The notes beneath the pieces were generated by a model. It was given only the letters and a program-made list of their open reading frames with translations, did not search any database and was not told the DNA's origin. Of a DNA stretch of 46,466 nt, positions 42,401-46,466 are shown piece by piece (position 1 is the stretch's first letter; every line of letters begins with the position of its first letter). This stretch comes from Nitrososphaerota archaeon (GTDB lineage: Archaea > Thermoproteota > Nitrososphaeria > Nitrososphaerales > CADDZS01), in NCBI GenBank assembly GCA_013288145.1, contig JABDCJ010000012.1, positions 1-46,466 on the forward strand, given 5' to 3'. A program made the translations under genes and the position numbers.

Positions 42401-42696
42401 CCGGTCGGTGGAATCTTAAAAAGTGGATGCGCTTGCGAGACGGTTGCATGATTATGCGATAGATTATTGTGAACAATGTTTGTCTGCGACCCATTGAATG
42501 CCGCGACTGTATCACTGGATGGAATAACTAGCAAGCCCCCGAGGCAAAGCGAGCCGACAATAAGAAAAATTCGTCCGTAGGTAAGAGAATTCGCTCTAGG
42601 TAAGAACAATAAAAAAATCGCTCTCTCATGGGGAAGAAAGTTGCTAGAAAAAGGGTTATGAATTTCGAATACGGTTCTTACGTAAGTGATCACCAT
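39478..42696 (-). CDS. large membrane-anchored surface exoprotein, 1072 residues
   Basis: The protein has an N-terminal signal region (IFLIVGSLCLGGLLVIPSSD, around 40-60) and a long external part rich in Gly, Ser, Thr and Asn with many N-glycosylation sequons. A C-terminal anchor (LIALVGAVIVGVLGAVVFLF) is followed by a basic patch and a WKW end. Repeats of the YxVSFGVSPNGSGTVLPSTS / YYVTIGENSPLAGSVSAKNG type, each followed by GWF and a hydrophobic W segment, look like InlB_B-type (divergent Big_9) modules. This is an S-layer-linked or adhesin-type protein. The ATG at 42696 is the start. Confidence 0.75.
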   Translation of the reverse strand: MVITYVRTVFEIHNPFSSNFLPHERAIFLLFLPRANSLTYGRIFLIVGSLCLGGLLVIPSSDTVAAFNGSQTNIVHNNLSHNHATVSQAHPLFKIPPTGKGLRSAPANIASTPPPVNWDEQLGLTISQDQGSLAYNVTAVEQTDSDGYGPAYLLNGLTDKGEWYQVGLAYDWPVDSGGYFSGFSFLYEVFNSTGGSVYPTNGGGGLLNYSGQINQGDEVLLSLNFTNNRVIMSSKDWNTGATSWANYSSFGGAIFVGLQTSNNPIGFFSGLMTEQYHALPYTGTEAAVTYSNVNVGLNAATMWIDEYNVNTNQSLFGASSADIAYSNPNQFQTFSVNGTSEQSDAYEFVTGSNVLVGMTMSYNIIGGSSGSLAPKLRYLTNGNPQSTILTTTPKLYLLDQGSFWSITNPLNGSSSSQVWLTSQPNGTIVVPETMVISYTHKYQVSFGVSPNGSGTVLPSTSGWFVSGTTLNLTASPKSPYLFSSWVANSTGIVFGNFTSSSTTAIIGGSGRITGKFSVLTLSLASYSESLTEGTSVSNLAKIVGNNESVSLSITGLPGATIALWKNNVLTAQLNPTTDSFNISTSFSTPPGKYNVTILATAPNGSDSIQFSLTVKLADPFSVSFSTSDNISPSSPRINYVYNGIQKEATLGSSPQIIYLDNGSTWQISSALNSSSTQRWITTSPTQGEATGATSINVTYFHQYFVGFSFGSENNSSGSGLTISPKVNYTSGGITTSVTANGTKVWADSGTSFSYPTVLTVSSVDRWLISGSSSGVVSGAMTSNAIYQEQFLVNASYKLLQPGSTSSPPKLNVVGNGSASQIILTQAGTSYWFVSGLKWSASGNISGNGLERWLGSNLSGTVSSPRVITPVYSAQYYVTIGENSPLAGSVSAKNGWFNANTSIPVTALANQGWRFEMWNGNAGSINQSTTSFIVNSPVNETAVFYSSLAITSAANGHVDYSFGSNSGSVSGGSTTTVYVPPDTNVSLKASSDSSFYSPGQWSVGNGSSSSSASSFFLSVSSPMNVAASFELDLTLIALVGAVIVGVLGAVVFLFLRKSGGRDFSSGASHSWKW

Positions 42697-42760
42697 ACAG
42701 GAATCAGGAGCTGTCCACAGCCAAAGTACTTAATTACGTGAAAGTTTTCACCTGGCAATC

Positions 42761-42943
42761 ATGAGAGACGACCTCCAAGTATCCTGTCCTGAATGCTATG
42801 TCCCTAATCAATTGACGGCTGTGCCCCAGACAATCAAGGCGTCACTAAGAAAGCCAGGATCGGGTGAATTTGAGGAAAAAACGATCAGATGCTCTAACTG
42901 TGAAGAGCCATACACTGTCTACCTTTCTGATCCGCGAGAGTAG
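42761..42943 (+). CDS. small zinc-ribbon protein
   Basis: A 60-residue protein with CPECYVPNQLTAVPQ and IRCSNCEEPYTVYLSD: two CxxC pairs spaced as in a zinc ribbon. It may bind a nucleic acid or act as a subunit. ATG at 42761. It is divergent from the large exoprotein gene (65-base gap). Confidence 0.6.
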   Translation: MRDDLQVSCPECYVPNQLTAVPQTIKASLRKPGSGEFEEKTIRCSNCEEPYTVYLSDPRE

Positions 42944-43046
42944 AATAGTATTCGGAACCGGATATATCTTCAAAAGTTACTAACTAGGATAAATCCCGGC
43001 GACGATGATGTAACGATGCATCAACTGGATCTCGGGTGAAAACATT

Positions 43047-43370
43047 TTGTCTCAATCTGAACTTGTTGAAAAGGAGCTTGATATCCTGAGCTGCATAGAC
43101 AAAGCGTTTTCTCGATTCGGTCCGTCAGTCGCAAATGTCGTTTACTGGAAATTCAGCTTTACCACTAAATTAGGAAAAAACCAGATTCAGCAGCGGCCGG
43201 ATTTGTTTTCTAGTACCCTTAGGGAGATCTTCAGGGACGGAGCCGGAGTTATCGAGCAGGCAATAATCAACGAATTGATAAGCAAGTACAACTTACCCAA
43301 CCGCAACTACAAAGACCTAGAAGATACGGTGAGCTCTATCAAAATGAGAAATGTGTCTAAGGTACTCTAG
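43047..43370 (+). CDS. helical protein of an archaeal family, copy 2
   Basis: A 107-residue helical protein that matches copy 1 at 11802-12119: ILSCIDKAFSRFGPSVANVV, IQQRPDLFSSTLREIF and GAGVIEQAIINELISKYNL. The start is TTG at 43047. The function is unknown. An Lrp effector-domain gene follows about 950 bases downstream on the opposite strand, as around copy 1. Confidence 0.55.
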   Translation: MSQSELVEKELDILSCIDKAFSRFGPSVANVVYWKFSFTTKLGKNQIQQRPDLFSSTLREIFRDGAGVIEQAIINELISKYNLPNRNYKDLEDTVSSIKMRNVSKVL

Positions 43371-43492
43371 AATTCTTTTTTTAGATCAACTTAAGACGAT
43401 AGCATATCCCGATATGTCGTTAGGGCACGCAGTAGATATTCATATACTCATTTTGATTATACATCGGCTCTCATCATATCAAACTTAATAAG

Positions 43493-43915
43493 ATGTGGAG
43501 CCCTGCTCCGTACCACGCGTCCATGTCAAATCCCTCCGATTCGGACTTAACTTCCGGAACGAGGAATAAGGGAATTTCTAATATCAGCGTGGATGTTAGA
43601 ACTAATGTTCCCCAGTCAGCTCAGCGGTGGTTTTCTGAGGCCATTAACCGACACAACTTGACTCTGTTAGCCATGATTTCCGCCTTTTTGGCCGGAGTGG
43701 ACACGTTTCAATCCTTTTACCTGCAACGAGTCGTAAATCAGTTCAATGAAGCAAACCTGCTCCCGCTAAAGTTCTACAACAACGGGATCTTAGGTTACTT
43801 GCTTTACTCTCCGATCGACTTTCTGGCGCTTTACGGGACGCTGACAGTGCTTTGGATATGGGCTTCGTACTTGCTCTGGTATTATAAGCGATTTGTCCTT
43901 CCCCGATTGAGCTAA
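43493..43915 (+). CDS. two-span membrane protein, hypothetical
   Basis: A 140-residue protein has a polar N-terminal region of about 55 residues and two hydrophobic spans (LTLLAMISAFLAGVDTFQSF at about 56-75 and FLALYGTLTVLWIWASYLLW at about 110-129), ending in a basic YYKRFVLPRLS. ATG at 43493 or 43523 is the start. No family is recognised. Confidence 0.55.
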   Translation: MWSPAPYHASMSNPSDSDLTSGTRNKGISNISVDVRTNVPQSAQRWFSEAINRHNLTLLAMISAFLAGVDTFQSFYLQRVVNQFNEANLLPLKFYNNGILGYLLYSPIDFLALYGTLTVLWIWASYLLWYYKRFVLPRLS

Positions 43916-44015
43916 GTCGCCAAGCTTTGCGCTTATATTAACGCCTCAAATTGCCGTTTTCAAGAAAATTAGACTATCCGATTAACGAGTTTGTACCTTC
44001 AATCCTATCTAGGAT

Positions 44016-44273
44016 ATGGAAATAATCCCTTTTTGCATTCGAAAAATGCCTCAAAGAAAGATTAAACAAACGCAACAGCAAGTCACAATGCAGCAATTTT
44101 GCGAATTTTGTGGCACGCCCATGGCTAACGATGGTGGACTCGTCGGCAGAAGAAAATATTGCTCAGAGCGATGCAGTGGTACAGCAGCTCGGCGAAGAAC
44201 TAGCGCCAGACTCGGGATTCCCCCTCCGAGATCAAGAATATCCAGACTTTCAAATCCACTTTATTTCAACTAA
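44016..44273 (+). CDS. small zinc-binding protein
   Basis: An 85-residue protein contains FCEFCGTPMANDGG followed by RRKYCSERCSGTAARR, giving four Cys (CxxC and CxxxC) as in MYM/FCS-like or recombination-related zinc knuckles, and a very basic tail. The start is ATG at 44016, 44046 or 44088. It may bind nucleic acid. No family is certain. Confidence 0.55.
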   Translation: MEIIPFCIRKMPQRKIKQTQQQVTMQQFCEFCGTPMANDGGLVGRRKYCSERCSGTAARRRTSARLGIPPPRSRISRLSNPLYFN

Positions 44274-44315
44274 GGTCAGACGGAATCCTCGAATCGAGGG
44301 GACCGTCTTCAGTTC

Positions 44316-44552
44316 TTATCCCTCAACGACGACCATGGACAGCGTCGTGCGAACATTGGAGAGAGTTCGCAATTTGTGAGTGATGGTCTCCTTTACTTTT
44401 TCTAAAGAGTCACCTTCTACTCTGACGATTATATCATACGTTCCATAAACCAGGTAGGCTTCGGTCACGTTTGCTATGCTTTTTATCGCTTTTACCGCTT
44501 CGACCTCCGAGCCCAGCTCCGTGTTGATAAGGACGAAAGCTTTCGCTGTCAT
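44316..44552 (-). CDS. stand-alone Lrp/AsnC effector (RAM) domain, copy 2
   Basis: A 78-residue RAM domain: AFVLINTELGSEVEAVKAIK, VTEAYLVYGTYDIIVRVEG, the helix EKVKETITHKL and the ending RTLSNVRTTLSMVVVEG. It lacks a DNA-binding part. Oligomeric amino-acid binding is the usual role. Copy 1 is at 11222-11458. It is encoded 47 bases downstream of aIF2-beta on the same strand, so it may be co-transcribed with it. Confidence 0.85.
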   Translation of the reverse strand: MTAKAFVLINTELGSEVEAVKAIKSIANVTEAYLVYGTYDIIVRVEGDSLEKVKETITHKLRTLSNVRTTLSMVVVEG

Positions 44553-44599
44553 GAAAACTCAGAGAAGCTTCGGGGATTAAAATGCTACTGGAAGAAAGT

Positions 44600-45025
44600 C
44601 TACTTGGCTGCTGACCGGGCACCGCAAGCTTCGCAGACGATCGTTGTCAGCTGTTTTTCTTTTTCCAGATGAGTATCTGGGCTGTTACACACGGGGCAGA
44701 TGACTCGCTCCTTCAGGTATCTCTGCAAAAGGGCCGAGAATGAATGCTTGTCTGGCCGTCCCATGAAAATCGCCCTGCCGTTCTCGATTGAGGCATTTAT
44801 CGCGAGCTGACTCCTGAAGTAATTCAGGAACTCGTTTGGGTCCCGTCGAAGCAAGTTTGGAAAATCAATGAAATTGATCCAGTAAGTCTTTTTGCCCGAA
44901 ACCATCGTCCGTGGATCCGGAAGTTTTAGACGGTCTTCTGAGCGGGAAACGCCCTCTGGCCTCGTAGCTCGCAATCGGGCAAGAAGAGCATTGTAATCCT
45001 CCTTTGTTTGTTTTACTTCGGACAT
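44600..45025 (-). CDS. translation initiation factor aIF2, beta subunit
   Basis: A 141-residue protein with the archaeal aIF2-beta layout: a short helical N-terminus, the central IF2/IF5 domain (TYWINFIDFPNLLRRDPNEF, GRAIFMGRPDKHSF) and a C-terminal zinc ribbon with Cys110/Cys113 (CPVC) and Cys131/Cys134 (CEACGA). It forms the heterotrimeric factor that delivers initiator tRNA to the small ribosomal subunit. Its presence identifies the window as archaeal. ATG at 45025. Confidence 0.95.
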   Translation of the reverse strand: MSEVKQTKEDYNALLARLRATRPEGVSRSEDRLKLPDPRTMVSGKKTYWINFIDFPNLLRRDPNEFLNYFRSQLAINASIENGRAIFMGRPDKHSFSALLQRYLKERVICPVCNSPDTHLEKEKQLTTIVCEACGARSAAK

Positions 45026-45132
45026 AATATTGTATTATCGTCTTCCCGCCATATTTGCTTAGTGGTTTGAGGATAGAATCGGTCGGTTTTTTGGGACAGG
45101 AGCATTAAATTCGTAGAAAATGACGAACCGTT

Positions 45133-45534
45133 CTATACCTGATCCGTCATAATTTTCTTGAGACTTGTGATCGTCACCAACGCGTCCTGAACGACCGGTG
45201 CGGATTTGAAGGTTTGAATAATGCTCTTCAAGTTGTTTTTTCTGTCCTTTCCTTTTCCCACGTCTTCAAGTAAGTATTCTACGCGCTCAAGTCTGTTGTT
45301 TATCTCGTCCAGATCCATGGGCATTCCCTGCTGAGCTAACGTAACAAGACTCTGGATTTTATCTGCGGAAAAGTCCTGAAGATTTTTCTTTGATTCTTCA
45401 ATTTTCTCCAGTTTCTTCTTCTCCTTTTCCTCGTCCAGTTTTTCGCCCGGCCGAGGTCGCCTGCTGAATTGAATGAGGATACGAATCGCTACGACGTGTG
45501 AAATGGCATCGCTGACATCTTCTTTGAAGGACAT
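45133..45534 (-). CDS. helical protein, hypothetical
   Basis: A 133-residue, largely helical protein with a strongly charged central coiled coil (LDEEKEKKKLEKIEESKKNL) and a second helical half (MDLDEINNRLERVEYLLEDV, NNLKSIIQTF, LVTITSLKKIMTDQ). No family is recognised. It lies upstream of aIF2-beta on the same strand (107-base gap) and could be part of a house-keeping cluster. Confidence 0.55.
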   Translation of the reverse strand: MSFKEDVSDAISHVVAIRILIQFSRRPRPGEKLDEEKEKKKLEKIEESKKNLQDFSADKIQSLVTLAQQGMPMDLDEINNRLERVEYLLEDVGKGKDRKNNLKSIIQTFKSAPVVQDALVTITSLKKIMTDQV

Positions 45535-45824
45535 CTGGATTTTTCCTCTTTGAATACGGAGTTATTAAACCGTGATAAGGAACAGGGAATTATCGCGGGC
45601 TTCGTGTAAATTAGGGAATGAAATGATTTTCTCCCTTTGATTGGAAACCTCTTTGTCGGTTTGAATACTATTGTCGAATTACAAAACACGTGCTTGCAAG
45701 ATCTGAGATTGCATGTACGGTTCGAATGGAACTTTGGTACCTTAAACCGGAAATGATCCTCTGGTAGAGCCTTAATTGCGATGTTAAGCGGTATACCTCA
45801 TTCGATTACCGTTAGCAAATTTCT

Positions 45825-46400
45825 TCAAGGATGCGGCATTTTCTTCTTTGGAGAGTTTGCCTCCATCTCCCTTTTTTCCTGAATTTCAGCCGCTAGCTTT
45901 TCAGCATCTCTCTTTTGATTTGCTTTTGAATAGCTGATAAAGTCCAGATTGAAAAGTGAGGCAATCGCTGATCCCCGTACTTCGTCGCTAACGTCGCGAC
46001 TTGCTTTCTCCAAAGCATCACGAGCCCCTTCGTCACCGATGGCTCCCAGCGCAGCAGCTGACTCATGTCTCACGATTTCCGACGGATCATTTAGAGCGGC
46101 ATCGACCAAATACGGCACGGCACTTTTTAGCCCCATCTGCCCAAGTGAAAAAGCTGCTTCGTGACGAATTAGCGGGCTCGGATCATTTTTCATCACGTCC
46201 GCAAGTACCGGTACTGAGCTTTCATCTCCAATCTCGGATAAGACGGTCACTGCGTGCACTCTTATGACCAGAGATGGCTCGTTCTGCAAGACTCTGTTGA
46301 AGTACTCGGCGTTCTTACTTTCGTATTTTCCTTCCATGCCTTCAAGTACTGCGAATTCCTCGTCTCGATCGGGTCCAGCAATTCTTTCAGTATATCTCAA
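45825..46400 (-). CDS. HEAT-repeat (PBS-lyase-like) protein
   Basis: A 191-residue protein is built from at least four HEAT-like helical repeats: VIRVHAVTVLSEIGDESSVP, LIRHEAAFSLGQMGLKSAVP, IVRHESAAALGAIGDEGARD and VRGSAIASLFNLDF. The HE pairs in RHEAAF and RHESAA are the metal-binding motifs of deoxyhypusine-hydroxylase-like proteins, but only two of the four are present. Either a scaffolding or a half-DOHH-like role is possible. The start is TTG at 46400. Confidence 0.75.
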   Translation of the reverse strand: MRYTERIAGPDRDEEFAVLEGMEGKYESKNAEYFNRVLQNEPSLVIRVHAVTVLSEIGDESSVPVLADVMKNDPSPLIRHEAAFSLGQMGLKSAVPYLVDAALNDPSEIVRHESAAALGAIGDEGARDALEKASRDVSDEVRGSAIASLFNLDFISYSKANQKRDAEKLAAEIQEKREMEANSPKKKMPHP

Positions 46401-46466
46401 AACAAATCACATCAATTTTTTGGAATTATTATCTAAGATTATTTCTTTTCGCAACCATTCAAACAA

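Noticed and set aside
44110..44379. Plus-strand 89-residue frame
   Set aside because: It overlaps the zinc protein at 44016 and is antisense to the Lrp domain gene, both of which have clear patterns.
1..46466. CRISPR arrays, insertion sequences, rRNA and intact tRNA genes
   Set aside because: None was seen: no regularly spaced direct repeats, no transposase, and no complete tRNA fold.

Overview
The window looks archaeal, most likely from a mesophilic Thaumarchaeota (Nitrososphaeria)-type lineage. Direct evidence is an archaeal translation initiation factor aIF2-beta at 44600-45025. Supporting signs are two stand-alone Lrp/AsnC effector domains, small archaeal winged-helix regulators, many tiny zinc-ribbon or zinc-finger proteins, a membrane-anchored blue-copper protein, frequent TTG/GTG starts and few Shine-Dalgarno sites. 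The presence of a phosphofructokinase and the absence of any ammonia-oxidation gene hint at a heterotrophic rather than ammonia-oxidising relative, but the exact lineage is inference. No rRNA, functional tRNA, CRISPR array or insertion sequence was recognised.

Layout. 0-3.7 kb: accessory and decaying material. It holds a DinB-like gene with a frameshift in a G6 run, a VapBC toxin-antitoxin pair with an 18-bp operator-like palindrome, a possible tRNA relic, a DUF488 protein, a broken membrane-protein gene and a winged-helix regulator. 3.7-12.6 kb: small proteins, the first of three Thr/Ser-rich mucin-like surface proteins, a methyltransferase divergent from a FilR1-like regulator, a double zinc finger with adjacent-Cys fingers, a cupredoxin next to a Cys-rich miniprotein, and two copies of a degenerate dispersed repeat with a micro-ORF. 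12.6-19.7 kb: an Ig-like secreted protein interrupted by an in-frame UGA, mucin-like protein 2, a nitrile-hydratase-type operon with an unusual domain partition, a HAF-repeat protein, and a DUF2848 gene divergent from a D-2-hydroxyacid dehydrogenase. 19.9-24.5 kb: the DUF1326-DUF2182 pair, an SDR-type epimerase, a nitroreductase and a VOC protein. 25-32.3 kb: mucin-like protein 3, a phosphofructokinase with pyrophosphate-type residues, an orphan PLP enzyme, a KGG stress miniprotein followed by a strong hairpin, a second VOC protein, a DUF4382 exoprotein and a membrane-anchored winged-helix regulator. 32.5-33.3 kb is mostly non-coding and contains nested inverted repeats. 34-42.7 kb: cell-surface polysaccharide and glycoprotein genes (UDP-sugar dehydrogenase, degenerate Nudix protein, PadR regulator, GT4 glycosyltransferase, 1072-residue membrane-anchored exoprotein). 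42.7-46.4 kb: small zinc proteins, a helical paralogue, an Lrp-type domain, aIF2-beta and a HEAT-repeat protein, which looks more like core genome.

Common themes are the cell envelope (three mucin-like proteins, DUF4382, the large exoprotein, sugar-nucleotide and glycosyltransferase genes), small-molecule detoxification (nitrile hydratase, nitroreductase, VOC proteins, DUF1326/DUF2182) and many small DNA-binding or zinc proteins. Several families occur more than once in the window (winged-helix, Lrp effector domain, helical 105-residue protein, mucin-like proteins, VOC), pointing to local duplication. Three genes are interrupted; each may be a real pseudogene or a sequencing error. All assignments come from reading the sequence, with no database search.
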